Shown one piece after another: positions 34,158 to 45,220 of a stretch of 64,000 nucleotides of DNA (position 1 is the stretch's first letter; each line of letters starts with the position of its first letter). The stretch lies in NCBI RefSeq assembly GCF_021513255.1, contig NZ_CP090977.1, forward strand, positions 2,294,001-2,358,000. Reading direction: 5' to 3'. The translations under genes and the position numbers were made by a program. Under the pieces are notes generated by a model, which was not told the origin of the DNA, made no database searches, and saw nothing but the letters and a program-made list of their open reading frames with translations. Source of the stretch: Planococcus sp. 107-1 (GTDB taxonomy: Bacteria; Bacillota; Bacilli; Bacillales_A; Planococcaceae).

Positions 34158-35899
34158 TTATTCTGTTACAAACCATTCTGCCGGGCTGTTTTGACCAGAA
34201 ACGTCATACTCAGTTCCGCCAACACGTTTGTTTAATGCTTTAATTTCTTCCAGCTCAGCAATGTATAGCATTGGAACTTCTTCGTTGACGATCTTCTGCC
34301 ACTCGATATAAAGGTCCGCACGTTTTTGCTGATCTGTTCCAACAATCTCAATATTCAAAGCATCATCAAGCAATTGATCTGCTTCAGGATTGTTGTAGCG
34401 CGGTAGTTCCACAATTGATCTGCTTTCCATAGGCCTGATGGATCTGGATCTGATCCAGTTCCCCATCCACCGAAGAAAGTTTCGATTGAAGGATCATCTT
34501 TTTCAATCATTTCGTAGTAAAGGTTTACTTCGACCATTTCAAGTTCCGATTTGATGCCGACTTCTTCCCAGTACTGAGTGATTGCTTGTGCACGAGACTC
34601 GAATGTCGGGTTTCCAGTTGCATAGTGGGAGAATTTCACAACGAACTCGTCGCCGTTCGGATCTTCACGGAATCCGTCGTCGTTTGTATCAACGTATCCA
34701 GCCGCATCTAACATTTCTTTCGCTTTTTCCGGGTCGTACTCATACGTATTCAAATCTGCTTCAGCATCGTCTGCTGCGTTCCAATGTGAAGTTGGAACCG
34801 GTTTGTTCACGACATTTGCATAACCGAAGAAGAATGCATCCACCCATTCCTGGCGGTTAATTGCATACATCATCGCTTGGCGAAGCTCTTTGCTTTGGTA
34901 TTTCGGAAGTTCTTCTGTGATAGTTTGTGTCGCATTATCGAATTTACCAAGCTTGAATCCTACATAATAGTAAGAAAGGCCAGGATAAGTCACGATATCC
35001 ACGTTTTCCAATGGCTCTACTTCAGGGCCAGAAACTGGCTGCAAGGAAATCATGTCCACATCGCCGTTTTGCAATGCCCCAACTACTGAAGAGTTGTCAA
35101 TTACGCGCAAAACGATTTTGTCCAAGTTAACTTCGCCATTCCAGTATTCATCGAAACGAGAAAACTCAACCGATTCGCCGGGAACAATTTTGTCCACTTT
35201 GAATGGCCCGATTCCGATCGGAGTAGAACGCACCCATTCAGATGCTGACATTTCAGCTACAGGCACATCGCCTAGTACCGATTCTGGCAGCGGATAAGAC
35301 CAAAGGTTCGTCAAGTTATTTACACGTGCTTCATCAAAAGTGATGTTGATTTCATAATCGCCGACAACTTCCACACCTGAGATCGTATCAGCTTCTCCGT
35401 TGCGGAAAGCTTCTGCTCCTTCAATTGTCTGAACGTTTGTGTAGCGAGGGCCATCATAGTCTGGGCTTGCAATTGTTTCGAATGCAAATACCCAGTCATT
35501 GACTGTCAATTCTTCGCCGTTGTGCCATTTAACGCCTTCTTCGAATTTGAAGTTGAAAACTTTATTGTCTTCTGTCGTCCAAGAAGCTACGTTCGGCTCT
35601 GGCTCAAGATTTTCGTTATAATTGATTAATGATTCATCGAATAAATCAATTACTTCGGCATCAGTAGCAATATTATAAAATGCTGGATTGTATAACCCTT
35701 CAGGTGGAGCATCGATTCCATAAACTAACGTGCCGCCTTTTTGCGGTTCTCCGTCGGCTGCCTTATCTTCAGTTGTGCCATCTTCTTTTTTCGAATCTCC
35801 ACTGCCAGAATCGCCGTCATCTCCACCGCAAGCCGCTAGGAACGCGGAAACGACAAGAATCATAGCGAAAAGCCAAAGTAAGGATTTGTTCTTCTTCAT
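34158..35899 (-). CDS. appA: Oligopeptide-binding lipoprotein AppA, frame-disrupted
   Basis: This SBP family 5 lipoprotein (LFAMILVVSAFLAAC signal, then a Ser/Asp/Lys linker) has EPNVASWTTEDNKVFNFKF, VNDWVFAFETIASPDYDG and LRQAMMYAINRQEWVDAFFF. The upper frame reads GSDPDPSGLWKADQLWNY and then drifts to a stop at 34355. The correct frame resumes with PRYNNPEADQLLDDALNIEI and ends at 34158. One missing C in the minus-strand CC run (34402-34403) gives NYPRYNNPEAD. The restored protein is about 580 residues. It delivers peptides to AppBC/DF. Its sequence is distant from the two OppA copies. Confidence 0.9.
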
Positions 35900-35926
35900 A
35901 CTTTTCCCCCCAAAAATTTTTTTGAT

Positions 35927-36937
35927 TTAATACAGAAGACACGCAGCAAAATGTCCGGGCCGCACTTCTTTTAATGGAGGCTTTTCTTTCGAACACGCTT
36001 CCATTGCCATCGGACAGCGCGTATGGAACGGGCAGCCTGTCGGCGGATTTTGCGGACTTGGCACATCTCCTTCCAACACAATCCTTTCTTTCTTGATCGC
36101 CGTATTCGGTTCTGGAATCGCAGAAATCAAAGCCTGTGTGTACGGATGCAAAGGTTCTCTGTATAAATCTCTATTTGAAGCAAGCTCAACGAGGTTGCCC
36201 AAATACATCACTCCGATTCGATCGCTCATATGCTTTACGACGCTCAAATCATGCGCAATAAACAAATAAGTCAAATCGAACTCGATCTGCAATTCTTTTA
36301 GCAGATTCAATACTTGCGATTGAACAGACACGTCCAGTGCGGACACCGGTTCGTCTGCGACAATCAGTTTGGGATTCAACGCTAAGGCACGTGCTATCCC
36401 TATGCGTTGCCGCTGGCCGCCGGAAAATTCATGGGCGTATTTATAATAGGCCTCTTCCGGCAGTCCAACTCTCGTCAATAACGCTTTGATTTCTTGCTCC
36501 AACTCTTTTTTATCGCGCTTCTCGTAATTGAGAATTGGTTCTGCAATTATATCTCCAACCATTTGCATCGGATTTAACGATGCATAAGGGTCCTGGAAAA
36601 CCATCTGAAAATCCCGTCGTGCTTTTTGCAATTTCGATCCTGTCACTTTCGTGATGTCTTTTCCTTCAAAAAGGATTTTTCCATCAGTCGGTTTCAGTAA
36701 TCGGAGGATGGTCCGGCCTGTTGTCGACTTGCCGCAGCCAGATTCCCCTACCAGCCCCAAGGTCTCACCTTTTCGGATGCTGAATGACACATCGTCAACC
36801 GCTTTTACGTTGCCGACGACCCGCTTGAAAAATCCACCTGTTACCGGATAATAGGTTTTTAAATTTCGCACTTCTAGTAAGACTTCACGATTCTCTAGGC
36901 TATCGATTCTTTCCTGGATAAAATCTCTAGTTGTCAT
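35927..36937 (-). CDS. appF: Oligopeptide ABC transporter ATP-binding protein AppF
   Basis: This 336-residue ATPase has Walker [15 protein letters not shown]-loop [15 protein letters not shown], signature [15 protein letters not shown], Walker [15 protein letters not shown], and the Cys motif [14 protein letters not shown] near the C terminus, which is intact here. It overlaps appD by four bases (ATGA). It lies upstream of appA. Confidence 0.93.
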   Translation of the reverse strand: MTTRDFIQERIDSLENREVLLEVRNLKTYYPVTGGFFKRVVGNVKAVDDVSFSIRKGETLGLVGESGCGKSTTGRTILRLLKPTDGKILFEGKDITKVTGSKLQKARRDFQMVFQDPYASLNPMQMVGDIIAEPILNYEKRDKKELEQEIKALLTRVGLPEEAYYKYAHEFSGGQRQRIGIARALALNPKLIVADEPVSALDVSVQSQVLNLLKELQIEFDLTYLFIAHDLSVVKHMSDRIGVMYLGNLVELASNRDLYREPLHPYTQALISAIPEPNTAIKKERIVLEGDVPSPQNPPTGCPFHTRCPMAMEACSKEKPPLKEVRPGHFAACLLY

Positions 36938-37980
36938 AGAACAGTAACTCCTTCTCTTTGGCGTTCTTCTCCTGCCGGCCAGCTTTCATCGTAAAGGAGG
37001 CATGCTGCTTCGTGCTGCAATTCCACTTCGCCTAATTGAGGAGTGACAGTTAGACATTCCGGCATTGCCTTCGGGCAACGGTTAGCAAAACGGCAGCCGA
37101 TTTCCGGCATATTTATAATAGAAGGAACTAGTCCATCAATCGTTGCTAATTTCTCCACATCTTCATCCATTTTTGGAATAGCTTTCATCAGAAGATCGGT
37201 ATACGGATGCTTTGGATTATTGAACAAATCATCTACTGTCGATCTTTCAACAATTTTCCCAGCGTACATGACTATCACTTCGTCGCATATTTCTGCCACT
37301 ACACCAAGATCGTGGGTAATGAGGATGATGGACATATCATTGGTTTCTTGAATGCCTTTCAATAGTTCCAGGATTTGGGCTTGAACAGTAACATCCAAAG
37401 CGGTAGTCGGCTCATCTGCTATGAGCAGTTTCGGTTGGCACGCAATGGCCATCGCAATCATGACCCGTTGCCTCATCCCTCCTGATAATTGATGCGGGTA
37501 TTCGCTGACGATTTTATCTGCTCTTGGAATTCCGACACTTTTTAACAAAGAGATAGAACGAAGTCTTGCTTCCTTTTTAGAAATATTTTCATGGTTCAAG
37601 ATTACTTCTTCTATCTGGTAACCGATCGTGAAAACAGGATTTAATGATGTCATCGGTTCCTGGAAAATCATTGATATATCTTTGCCGCGTATTTTATTCA
37701 TCTTTTTGTCATTCAGTTCTGAAATGTTCAATCCTTCAAAATCGATTTCACCGCCTCGAATCTTGCCAATTCCTGGAGGCAATAGCTGCATAATGGACAA
37801 TGACATAACGCTTTTTCCACATCCAGACTCTCCGACAATCCCGACAATCTGTTTTCTGTCGACATCGAACGATACACCTTCTACAGCATTATAAAACTTG
37901 CCATCAATTTTAAATCCCGTCTGTAGATTTCTTACTTGCAAAAGGGGTGTCATTTTTTTCGTTGTGTAATTCCCAGTCAT
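36934..37980 (-). CDS. appD: Oligopeptide ABC transporter ATP-binding protein AppD
   Basis: This 348-residue ATPase has Walker [15 protein letters not shown]-loop [14 protein letters not shown], signature [15 protein letters not shown], Walker [15 protein letters not shown], and the Cys cluster [14 protein letters not shown]. It is the first gene of appDFABC. GAGGTG precedes the ATG. The upstream 170 bases hold the promoter region and a weak (11/15) CodY-like match at about 38003-38017. Confidence 0.93.
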   Translation of the reverse strand: MTGNYTTKKMTPLLQVRNLQTGFKIDGKFYNAVEGVSFDVDRKQIVGIVGESGCGKSVMSLSIMQLLPPGIGKIRGGEIDFEGLNISELNDKKMNKIRGKDISMIFQEPMTSLNPVFTIGYQIEEVILNHENISKKEARLRSISLLKSVGIPRADKIVSEYPHQLSGGMRQRVMIAMAIACQPKLLIADEPTTALDVTVQAQILELLKGIQETNDMSIILITHDLGVVAEICDEVIVMYAGKIVERSTVDDLFNNPKHPYTDLLMKAIPKMDEDVEKLATIDGLVPSIINMPEIGCRFANRCPKAMPECLTVTPQLGEVELQHEAACLLYDESWPAGEERQREGVTVL

Positions 37981-38144
37981 GTGAACACCTCAAAATTCTT
38001 TTTTTCTGTCAATTTAACTTAGATAAAGTTTATTACAAAAACATTACGAAGGCAACGTATTTTTTATAATTTTACAAATTATTTAACAATTTATATAAAT
38101 ATGACATTTAATGTGACACTCCTTTAAATTCTTTGAAGTTAAAA

Positions 38145-38183
38145 ACATAAAAAAACCATCAGCTGGAAACAGCTGATGGTTTT
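38145..38183 (-). terminator. Terminator of fabH-fabF
   Basis: A 14-bp perfect stem AAAACCATCAGCTG (38152-38165) / CAGCTGATGGTTTT (38170-38183) with a GAAA tetraloop is followed by T-run sequence on the minus strand. Confidence 0.9.
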
Positions 38184-38197
38184 AATTGCAAAAATCA

Positions 38198-39438
38198 TTA
38201 TTCTGCTAGTTTTTTAAATACTAAAGATGCATTATGCCCACCGAATCCAAGTGAGTTGCTCATTGCATATGCAAAATCTGCTTTACGTGCTTCATTCGGC
38301 ACATAATCCAAATCACATTCTTCATCTGGTGTTTCGTAATTCATTGTTGGCGGCATGATTCCTTCTTTCAAAGCCAAGGCTGTGAAAATCGCTTCAATTC
38401 CGCCTGCTGCCCCTAATAAGTGGCCAGTCATAGATTTAGTAGAACTCATTCCTAAGTTATAAGCGTGCTCACCGAAAACCGTTTTAACTGCCATCGTTTC
38501 ATATAAATCATTGTATTGTGTGCTTGTACCATGTGCGTTGATATAGCCGATTTCGGTTTTATCGATGCCGCCGTCTTCCAATGCTTGAGCCATTGCTCTT
38601 GCAGCACCTTCGCCACCTGGAGCCGGAGCCGTAATATGGTGGGCATCTCCAGTTGAACCGTAGCCTACCAGTTCCGCATAGATTTTTGCCCGCGTGCTTT
38701 TGCATGCTCATATTCTTCCAGGATTACAATCCCGGCACCTTCAGCAATAACAAAACCATCCCGGTTTTTGTCAAATGGACGAGAGGCTGTCGCAGTATCC
38801 GGATTTGTCGTAAGTGCCGTGTTTGCTGTAAAACCGGCAACCGATAAACGGGTGATCGGCGCTTCCGCTCCACCTGAAATCATAACGTCTGCATCTCCAC
38901 GCTGGATAACTTTAAATGCGTCACCGATTGAGTTTGTTCCGGATGCACAAGCAGTCACCGAACAAGAGTTGATCGCTTTCGCACCAAAGTGGATAGAAAC
39001 TTGGCCAGATGCCATATCCGGAATGATCATCGGTACAAAAAACGGACTGATCCGGCGTACGCCGCGGTCATTTAAAACATCCATCTGATTTTCAATCGTT
39101 TCCATGCCACCGATCCCAGAACCGATCCAAACGCCTGTGCGAAGTGCAGTCTTTTCATCAAGCTCAAGTCCTGCATCTTTCATTGCCATGATAGAAGAAG
39201 CTAACGCATAATGTGTAAAGCGATCCATTTTACGGGCTTCTTTGCGCTCAATGTAATCTTCAATAGAAAAGTCTTTAACTTCTGCAGCTACTTTAGCTGG
39301 ATATTTATCTGCATCTAAACGAGTAAGCGGCCCTACGCCCGATTTACCAGACTTTACCGCTTCCCATGTGGTTTCGATATCATTTCCTAAAGGAGTCACT
39401 GCTCCAATACCTGTAATTACTACTCGACGATTAGCCAT
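38198..39438 (-). CDS. fabF: 3-oxoacyl-ACP synthase II FabF, frame-disrupted
   Basis: This is the elongation condensing enzyme of fatty acid synthesis. The catalytic Cys is in [16 protein letters not shown]; the two His residues are in [12 protein letters not shown] and [13 protein letters not shown]. The active-site His motifs lie in a second frame. The upper frame reads [16 protein letters not shown] and stops at 38665. Adding one G to the minus-strand GGG run (38683-38691 region) gives [20 protein letters not shown] and runs to 38198. The start is most likely ATG at 39438 ([12 protein letters not shown]) after AAGGAA. FabF is normally essential, so the break is probably not real. Operon with fabH. 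Confidence 0.92.
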
Positions 39439-39465
39439 TCTCATTTCTTCCTTTCGCATATCCCT

Positions 39466-40400
39466 TTATTTGCCCCATCTCATTGCTATTGCGCCCCAAG
39501 TCAATCCGCCGCCAAACCCGACCATAACGACGACGTCATCCTCTTTGATCCGGCCTTCTTCCACATCTTCTACTAGAGAAATCGGAATCGAGGCTGCAGA
39601 TGTATTGCCATATTTATGGATTGTTTTCGACATTTTCTCGATTGGCAACTCCAACCGAGCCGCGAAGCTTCCATAATACGGATATTCGCTTGGTGAGGAA
39701 TCAGAAAATCGACTTCCTCTTTCGTTAATCCTGCTTTTTCAATGACATTGATCGCAGATTCACCCATTTGGCGAACAGCGAACTTAAACACTTCTCTTCC
39801 GTTCATCACCAAATGCTTTCCTTCTTGGTAAAGGCTCGAACCGCCGCTGCCATCCGCTCCAAGTTCAAAGGAGAGGATGCCGCGCCCTTCGGATACTTTC
39901 CCGACAATTGCTGCTCCGGCTCCATCACCGAATAACACCGCTGTATTCCGGTCTTCCCAGTTGGTAATTTTCGATAATTTTTCCACGCCTACAACGAGGA
40001 CATATTTATAAACATCAGAATCGATAAATTGTTTTGCTGTTACGACGCCATACATGAAGCCTGCGCAAGCAGCAGACACATCCATCGCTGCAGCATGAAC
40101 TGCGCCGATTTCCTGTTGGATAACGCAAGCCATCGATGGAAAAGGCTGATCCGGTGTGACTGTCGCAACCAAAATCAATCCGATGTCAGCTGGATCGATG
40201 TCAGCGTCTTTAATCGCTTTTTTCGCTGCCTCTAATGCCATATCCGACGTGTCCTGTTCATCCCTTGCAATTCGGCGTTCTTCAATCCCGGTCATTGTCC
40301 GGATCCACTCATCAGAAGTATCCATCCGTTTTTCCAAATCGAAGTTCGTTAATTTATCTTCCGGCAAACTTCTTCCTATGCCGATGATTCCTGCATTCAT
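39466..40400 (-). CDS. fabH: 3-oxoacyl-ACP synthase III FabH, frame-disrupted
   Basis: FabH condenses acyl-CoA with malonyl-ACP to start fatty acid synthesis. The catalytic Cys is in [12 protein letters not shown], the His in [12 protein letters not shown] and the Asn in [14 protein letters not shown], a complete Cys-His-Asn triad once frames are joined. The upper frame runs past EASR into unrelated residues and ends at 39573. The lower frame starts at [12 protein letters not shown] and stops at 39466. One missing G in the minus-strand GG run (39660-39661) gives [13 protein letters not shown]. Restored length is about 311 residues. A FapR operator lies 33-51 bases upstream. Confidence 0.92.
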
Positions 40401-40432
40401 TATGGGTCCCTCATTTCAATTTAACATCAATT

Positions 40433-40451
40433 ATTAGTACCTGGTAATAAT
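40433..40451. promoter_or_regulatory. FapR operator upstream of fabH-fabF
   Basis: ATTAGTACCTGGTAATAAT differs from the FapR palindrome ATTAGTACCTGGTACTAAT at one position. Location and partner operator at 8894-8912 support membrane-lipid coordinated control. Confidence 0.87.
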
Positions 40452-40588
40452 GATACGTCATGTCCTTCATTTTTTCAACTAACTGACATACTTCCGACAA
40501 AATATCTTTGATTCTTCGAAACTTTCTTTGTGTATGGGGAACGGTATGATATGATTAAGCTAGATATTTTATGTAGAGGTGAAATTAG

Positions 40589-40774
40589 ATGCAGTATATT
40601 GGAACATTCTTTTGGTCGTTCTTATTAATTTCTTTGTTGAACTATGTAGTAAGTGCTGTTCAAAACGTACATTTCGATTTCATGTTGGGCGTTTACATTT
40701 CTCTAATTGTCTCTGTCTTGATTTTTGCAATTTCTGCAATCATCCCAGACGAGCCAGCAGCAGAAAAGCATTAA
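40589..40774 (+). CDS. yjzD: YjzD-like DUF2929 small membrane protein
   Basis: This 61-residue protein has two predicted helices (YIGTFFWSFLLISLLNYVV and MLGVYISLIVSVLIFAISAI) and a short charged tail. Size, pattern and the position divergent from fabH match DUF2929 (YjzD) in Bacillales. The function is unknown. GAGGTG lies upstream of the ATG. Confidence 0.8.
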   Translation: MQYIGTFFWSFLLISLLNYVVSAVQNVHFDFMLGVYISLIVSVLIFAISAIIPDEPAAEKH

Positions 40775-40775
40775 T

Positions 40776-40816
40776 AAAAAATCGCCATCCGGAACTCTCC
40801 GGATGGCGATTTTTTT
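40776..40816. terminator. Bidirectional terminator between yjzD and clpB
   Basis: A 13-bp stem ATCGCCATCCGGA (40781-40793) / TCCGGATGGCGAT (40798-40810) with A-run left and T-run right ends both converging transcripts. Confidence 0.92.
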
Positions 40817-42944
40817 AATTAATTTTGATCTTCAATTTCCCATCTTCCATCGCCAAATGCAGCGTGGTATTTGCTTCGATTTCGCCTTTGATCAATTCCC
40901 GGGCAATCTTGGTTTCGATTTCCCTTTGGATAAAGCGTTTCAACGGACGGGCTCCGAATATCGGGTCGGTTCCCGCTTCAATAATATAGTCAACGACAGA
41001 GTCGTCGACCGCCAATTCCAATTGCTGCCCTTTCATCCGCTGTCCAAGTTCTCCCAACATCTTTTTCGCAATGCCATAGAAATGCGAATTGTCCAGCGCA
41101 TGGAAAATGACAATATCGTCAATGCGGTTCAATAATTCCGGTTTGAAATGCTTCCGCAATTCAACCATGACAATGTCTTCAAGCTCATGTTCATCATCGG
41201 TTCCGCTGATATAAGCAGAGCCGATATTAGAAGTCATGATTACGACTGTATTCGAGAAATTGATCAACCGGCCCTGGCTATCTGTGATGCGTCCATCATC
41301 TAGAATTTGCAGCAAAATATTGGCTACATCCGGATGCGCTTTTTCTATTTCATCCAATAGCACAACAGAATATGGATTTCTGCGCACCGCTTCTGTCAGT
41401 TGACCGCCTTCTTCATAGCCGATATAGCCTGGAGGAGCCCCGACTAAACGGGAAACGCTATGTTTTTCCATATACTCAGACATGTCAATGCGGATAAAAT
41501 GGTCTTCCGAATCGAATAGGTTTGCGGCTAGCGCTTTTGCAAGTTCCGTTTTCCCGACCCCAGTCGGACCTAGGAAAATGAAAGAACCAATCGGCTTTTT
41601 CTCGTCTTTAATGCCAGCGCGTGCGCGCCAAACCGCTTCTGTCACAAGTTCAACAGCCCGATCTTGCCCAATGACCCGTTCTTTTAACGTTTCATCCAGC
41701 CTTAATAGTTTTTCGCGTTCCCCTTCGACCAATTTTGTGACGGGAATACCCGTCCATCTAGCAACGATTCCAGCGATTTCATCTTCGGTCACTTCTTCAC
41801 GCAATAGACGTTCTGCACCACCCTCGTGCAATTCTTTTTCGAGTACAGCCAATTCCTTTTCCAGTTCTGGAATTTTGCCATGGCGGAGAACAGCGGCAGC
41901 ATTTAAATCGTATTTGTTTTCTGCCTCTTCCAATTGCCGGCGATATTGATCCAGTTTTTCACGCTTTTCCTGAATTTTTTTCAGCGATTCTTTTTCCGCG
42001 CTCCATTGGTTCTTCATATCGGCTGTGGAAGATTTCAAGTCCGCTATCTCTTTTCTCAAAACGGCCAACCTGTTTTGGCTCGCCGCATCTTTTTCTTTCA
42101 TTAGAGCTTGTTCTTCAATCTCCAATTGCATCAACCGGCGAGTGACTTCATCCAGTTCCTGCGGCATCGAATCGATTTCTGTCCGAATCATTGCACACGC
42201 CTCGTCGATCAAATCGATCGCTTTATCCGGCAAGAAACGTTCCGTAATATAGCGGTCAGACATTGCTGCAGCTGCCACAATTGCCCGGTCATGGATCCGG
42301 ACTGCATGATGCAGTTCAAACCGCTCTTTCAATCCTCTCAAAATCGATACGGTATCTTCTACAGAAGGTTCACGCACAAGGACTTGTTGGAAGCGCCGCT
42401 CCAAAGCCGGGTCTTTTTCAATGTTCATCCGGTACTCATCAAGTGTCGTCGCCCCGATGCAATACAATTCTCCCCTTGCCAGCATTGGTTTAAGCATATT
42501 CCCTGCGTCCATTGCGCCTTCTGTTTTCCCTGCTCCGACAATGGTATGGATTTCATCGATGAATAAAATAATCTGTCCATCGCTGTCTTTTAACTGCTTA
42601 AGCACACTTTTCAGGCGCTCTTCAAACTCGCCCCGGTATTTGGCACCGGCAATGAGCGAACTCATGTCCAGTTCGTAAATGATACGGTCTTTTAACCCTT
42701 CAGGTACGTCATTTCGGACAATCCGCTGTGCCAATCCTTCGACAATCGCCGTTTTCCCGACGCCCGGCTCCCCGATTAGGACTGGATTATTTTTCGTTTT
42801 GCGGGATAAGATCCGGATCACATTGCGAATCTCCTGATCTCGTCCGATGACCGGATCCACTTTTCCATTCTTCGCTTGTTCCACCATATTTCGACCATAT
42901 AGTTCCAATGGGGATTTTTGTTCTTCATTAGTAAATTGAACCAT
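40815..42944 (-). CDS. clpB: ClpB-type AAA+ disaggregase lacking the N-terminal domain
   Basis: This 709-residue hexameric unfoldase acts with DnaK to dissolve aggregates. The first AAA+ module has Walker A GEPGVGKT (residues 58-65) and Walker [10 protein letters not shown] ClpB-type coiled-coil M domain spans about 270-395. The second AAA+ module has Walker A GPTGVGKT (459-466) and a C-terminal domain to GKLKIKIN. ClpB is usually about 860 residues; the two Clp_N repeats are missing. The missing part is not upstream: a promoter, a CtsR box and AAGGAG precede the ATG directly, so the short form is the gene product. There is no ClpP-docking IGF loop that I can see. ClpE is excluded by the absence of an N-terminal zinc finger. 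Confidence 0.9.
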   Translation of the reverse strand: MVQFTNEEQKSPLELYGRNMVEQAKNGKVDPVIGRDQEIRNVIRILSRKTKNNPVLIGEPGVGKTAIVEGLAQRIVRNDVPEGLKDRIIYELDMSSLIAGAKYRGEFEERLKSVLKQLKDSDGQIILFIDEIHTIVGAGKTEGAMDAGNMLKPMLARGELYCIGATTLDEYRMNIEKDPALERRFQQVLVREPSVEDTVSILRGLKERFELHHAVRIHDRAIVAAAAMSDRYITERFLPDKAIDLIDEACAMIRTEIDSMPQELDEVTRRLMQLEIEEQALMKEKDAASQNRLAVLRKEIADLKSSTADMKNQWSAEKESLKKIQEKREKLDQYRRQLEEAENKYDLNAAAVLRHGKIPELEKELAVLEKELHEGGAERLLREEVTEDEIAGIVARWTGIPVTKLVEGEREKLLRLDETLKERVIGQDRAVELVTEAVWRARAGIKDEKKPIGSFIFLGPTGVGKTELAKALAANLFDSEDHFIRIDMSEYMEKHSVSRLVGAPPGYIGYEEGGQLTEAVRRNPYSVVLLDEIEKAHPDVANILLQILDDGRITDSQGRLINFSNTVVIMTSNIGSAYISGTDDEHELEDIVMVELRKHFKPELLNRIDDIVIFHALDNSHFYGIAKKMLGELGQRMKGQQLELAVDDSVVDYIIEAGTDPIFGARPLKRFIQREIETKIARELIKGEIEANTTLHLAMEDGKLKIKIN

Positions 42945-42963
42945 AAAATCACTCCTTATTAAG

Positions 42964-42980
42964 TTTGACCTTCTTTGACT
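42964..42980 (-). promoter_or_regulatory. CtsR operator of clpB
   Basis: On the minus strand AGTCAAAGAAGGTCAAA is a direct heptad repeat (RGTCAAA-NAN-RGTCAAA, the CtsR box). It lies immediately after the -10 box, so a bound repressor would block the start. CtsR controls clp genes during heat stress in Bacillales. Confidence 0.88.
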
Positions 42981-42986
42981 AATTTA

Positions 42987-43015
42987 ATTATAGGTAATCT
43001 CATCTTGTTTGGCAA
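42987..43015 (-). promoter_or_regulatory. Sigma-A promoter of clpB
   Basis: On the minus strand TTGCCA (43010-43015) and TATAAT (42987-42992) are separated by 17 bases. The CtsR box follows. Confidence 0.8.
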
Positions 43016-43024
43016 ATAATAACC

Positions 43025-43064
43025 ACAAAAAAACACCGTAAAATCAACTGATTTTACGGTGTTT
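43025..43064 (-). terminator. Terminator of the yitW unit
   Basis: A 15-bp perfect stem AAACACCGTAAAATC (43031-43045) / GATTTTACGGTGTTT (43050-43064) with a T-run on the minus strand. Confidence 0.88.
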
Positions 43065-43074
43065 GATAGTCTCA

Positions 43075-43386
43075 TTATCTAACGCCAAGCGCCATTTTCG
43101 CGTAGCGAGACATATGGTCTTTGCTCCATGCTGGCTGCCAAACGATTTTCACGTCTACTTCTTCTATTTCTGGAAGTTCGTATAACGCACGTTTAACCAT
43201 ATCTACGATTTGCGGTCCCATTGGGCATCCCATCGATGTCAAAGTCATCGTTACAACTGCAAACCCATCTTCTGAAAGGTCAAGGTCGTAAACAAGCCCT
43301 AAGTTGACGATATCGACTCCAAGTTCCGGGTCCACTACTTGCTCTAAGGCACCCATCATGCTGTCTCTCATATCTTGATCCATCAT
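43075..43386 (-). CDS. yitW: MIP18/DUF59-family iron-sulfur cluster assembly protein (YitW-like)
   Basis: This 103-residue protein of the MIP18/SufT-like family assists Fe-S cluster delivery. EQVVDPELGVDIVNLGLVYD is the family signature, and TLTSMGCPMGPQIVDMV holds the conserved Cys. The start is one of two adjacent ATGs after GGGAGG. The neighbours yitV and yitU are also adjacent in B. subtilis. Confidence 0.9.
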   Translation of the reverse strand: MMDQDMRDSMMGALEQVVDPELGVDIVNLGLVYDLDLSEDGFAVVTMTLTSMGCPMGPQIVDMVKRALYELPEIEEVDVKIVWQPAWSKDHMSRYAKMALGVR

Positions 43387-43449
43387 AATCCCTCCCTATT
43401 CTGCTCTTTTCATCTTAACAAATTTTCCTGGAAAAAGAAATTTAACCGC

Positions 43450-44217
43450 TTATTTAGCCACGTGCTCAACCAACCAAGCAGTAGCTGCAAGCATACCAGG
43501 CCGGCTGACCGCATGCCCAGACTCTTTTTCCCGCATAAAATGGATCCGGTCCGGCACTTCGGCGTAATCTTCTTTTAACGCATGATAGAAATTGAAAGTC
43601 GGTTCAAAAGGAACCGTTGTATCCTGTTCACCGTGCCAGAAAAATAGGGGTCTCTGTTTGAAGACAGCCCGGTTTTTCGTTCCGTCAAAACGGGCAAGTG
43701 TATCCAGCATTTTCTTCCGTTCGTCATCCGTAATCGGCAATTTAAACCCTTTCGATTCAAATTGAGCCATTTGCGCTTTTGCCAATTGGACGTAATTGGC
43801 AGCCCCCATCATGACCGAAGCCGCTTTGACCCATGGATAAACAGTCAAAGCACCTAAAGTTGTGATGCCGCCCATCGAAGTTCCGCCGATGCCAATCTCG
43901 CCTTCAGCTAATTTCTTTTGGTGGATAACTGTATGTATCGTAGCTAATTCTTCTATTGAAGTAAGAACAATTTCCCAAAAACGCAAGCTCATTTGGATTT
44001 CATCCAAACCTTCGTCCCGGTCGCCGTGCAAATGGGCATCCGGCAAGATGACACGCATTCCCTTATTTGCCAATTGATAGGCGTAATGCAGATTATGCTC
44101 TTTTGCACTCATATGGCCGTGAAAGAAAACAACCGTCGGCAATGCATCTGCAAACCGGTTTTCAGCTGCAACGTTCAGGAGCGGGATGCCTTCCCAAATT
44201 TCATGTACTACTTTCAC
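43450..44217 (-). CDS. yitV: YitV-like alpha/beta-hydrolase (esterase)
   Basis: This 255-residue cytosolic alpha/beta-hydrolase related to prolyl oligopeptidase-type esterases has nucleophile elbow GIGGTSMGGITT, an acid in WHGEQDTTVPFEP, and a catalytic His in KESGHAVSRPGM. An oxyanion HG is in VVFFHGHMSAKEHN. The substrate is unknown. No AG-rich RBS is strong, but ATG is clear (GGATGTGGGTTAAG upstream). It is divergent from yitU and 63 bases upstream of yitW. Confidence 0.88.
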   Translation of the reverse strand: MKVVHEIWEGIPLLNVAAENRFADALPTVVFFHGHMSAKEHNLHYAYQLANKGMRVILPDAHLHGDRDEGLDEIQMSLRFWEIVLTSIEELATIHTVIHQKKLAEGEIGIGGTSMGGITTLGALTVYPWVKAASVMMGAANYVQLAKAQMAQFESKGFKLPITDDERKKMLDTLARFDGTKNRAVFKQRPLFFWHGEQDTTVPFEPTFNFYHALKEDYAEVPDRIHFMREKESGHAVSRPGMLAATAWLVEHVAK

Positions 44218-44397
44218 TTAACCCACATCCTTTTTTCTTTTTCTATCCAATCCTACCAATGTTCTTCTTCTCCAGCAAACAATCTGCAAAGCCTTAAAGA
44301 AAATTTTCGAAATGAAGCATTCCGATGGAAGTTTTTTTGACGAACCGCTTCATTTATCGCTAAACTATACATAGAGAGAGAAAGGAGACGGTTATTA

Positions 44398-45207
44398 ATG
44401 AAGCAACATTTAATAGTCTTAGATTTAGATGGCACCTTATTGACCGATCAGAAAGTCATTTCCGATAAAACAAAATCTACTTTAACTAAGGCTCAAGAAC
44501 AAGGCCATCAAGTAATGATCGCGACTGGCCGCCCTTTTCGTTCAAGTGAAGTGTATTATAAAGAGCTTGGATTGAGCACGCCAATCGTCAATTTCAATGG
44601 TGCTTTTGTTCATCATCCAGCCGATTCTTCTTGGGGCACTCACCATACCCCAATTTCTTTGGACGTGGTACATGAAGTGGTCGAATCGATGCACCAGTTC
44701 GATTTTTATAATATCGTCGCAGAAGTATTAGACGATGTGTATGTGCATCACCACGATGAAAAACTGATGAATATCTTCAGTTTCGGAGATCCGTCTATCA
44801 CGACCGGCGACTTGAGAAATTTCTTAAAAGTAAATCCTACTTCGCTGCTGATCCATGCACCGGTTGAAAAAGTGCAATTGATCCATGACCACTTATCTTC
44901 AGTGCATGCCGAAGTAATCGACCACCGCAGATGGGGAGCCCCGTGGCATGTGATCGAAATTGTCAAAAGCGGTTTAAGCAAAGCGGTCGGACTGGACCGG
45001 GTTTCCAAATCGCTTGGCATTCCACGCGAAAATATCATTGCATTCGGAGACGAAGACAATGATCTTGAGATGATCGATTTTGCCGGTGTCGGTGTTGCGA
45101 TGGGCAATGCAATCGACCCGTTGAAAAATATTGCCAACGAAATCACCTTAACGAATAATGAAGATGGAATCGCTGAATTATTGATTGACCGATTAAATTT
45201 AAAATAA
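44398..45207 (+). CDS. yitU: Cof-type HAD-IIB hydrolase (YitU-like)
   Basis: This 269-residue HAD phosphatase has motif I LDLDGTLL (residues 8-15), motif II ATGRPFR, a C2 cap in the middle, motif III Lys in VKSGLSKAVG, and motif IV FGDEDNDLEMI followed by GVAMGNA. These enzymes dephosphorylate sugar phosphates or flavin precursors; YitU of B. subtilis has been reported to act in riboflavin synthesis (recollection). AAAGGAGAC precedes the ATG. The degV gene follows 13 bases on. Confidence 0.9.
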   Translation: MKQHLIVLDLDGTLLTDQKVISDKTKSTLTKAQEQGHQVMIATGRPFRSSEVYYKELGLSTPIVNFNGAFVHHPADSSWGTHHTPISLDVVHEVVESMHQFDFYNIVAEVLDDVYVHHHDEKLMNIFSFGDPSITTGDLRNFLKVNPTSLLIHAPVEKVQLIHDHLSSVHAEVIDHRRWGAPWHVIEIVKSGLSKAVGLDRVSKSLGIPRENIIAFGDEDNDLEMIDFAGVGVAMGNAIDPLKNIANEITLTNNEDGIAELLIDRLNLK

Positions 45208-45220
45208 AAGGAGGATTTAT

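Noticed and set aside
38198..40400. Programmed frameshifting as explanation for split fabF and fabH
   Set aside because: No slippery heptamer or downstream pseudoknot was seen, and similar breaks occur in unrelated genes; sequence error is simpler.
40815..42944. ClpE or ClpC instead of ClpB
   Set aside because: No N-terminal zinc finger or Clp_N repeats, and the long ClpB-type M domain is present.
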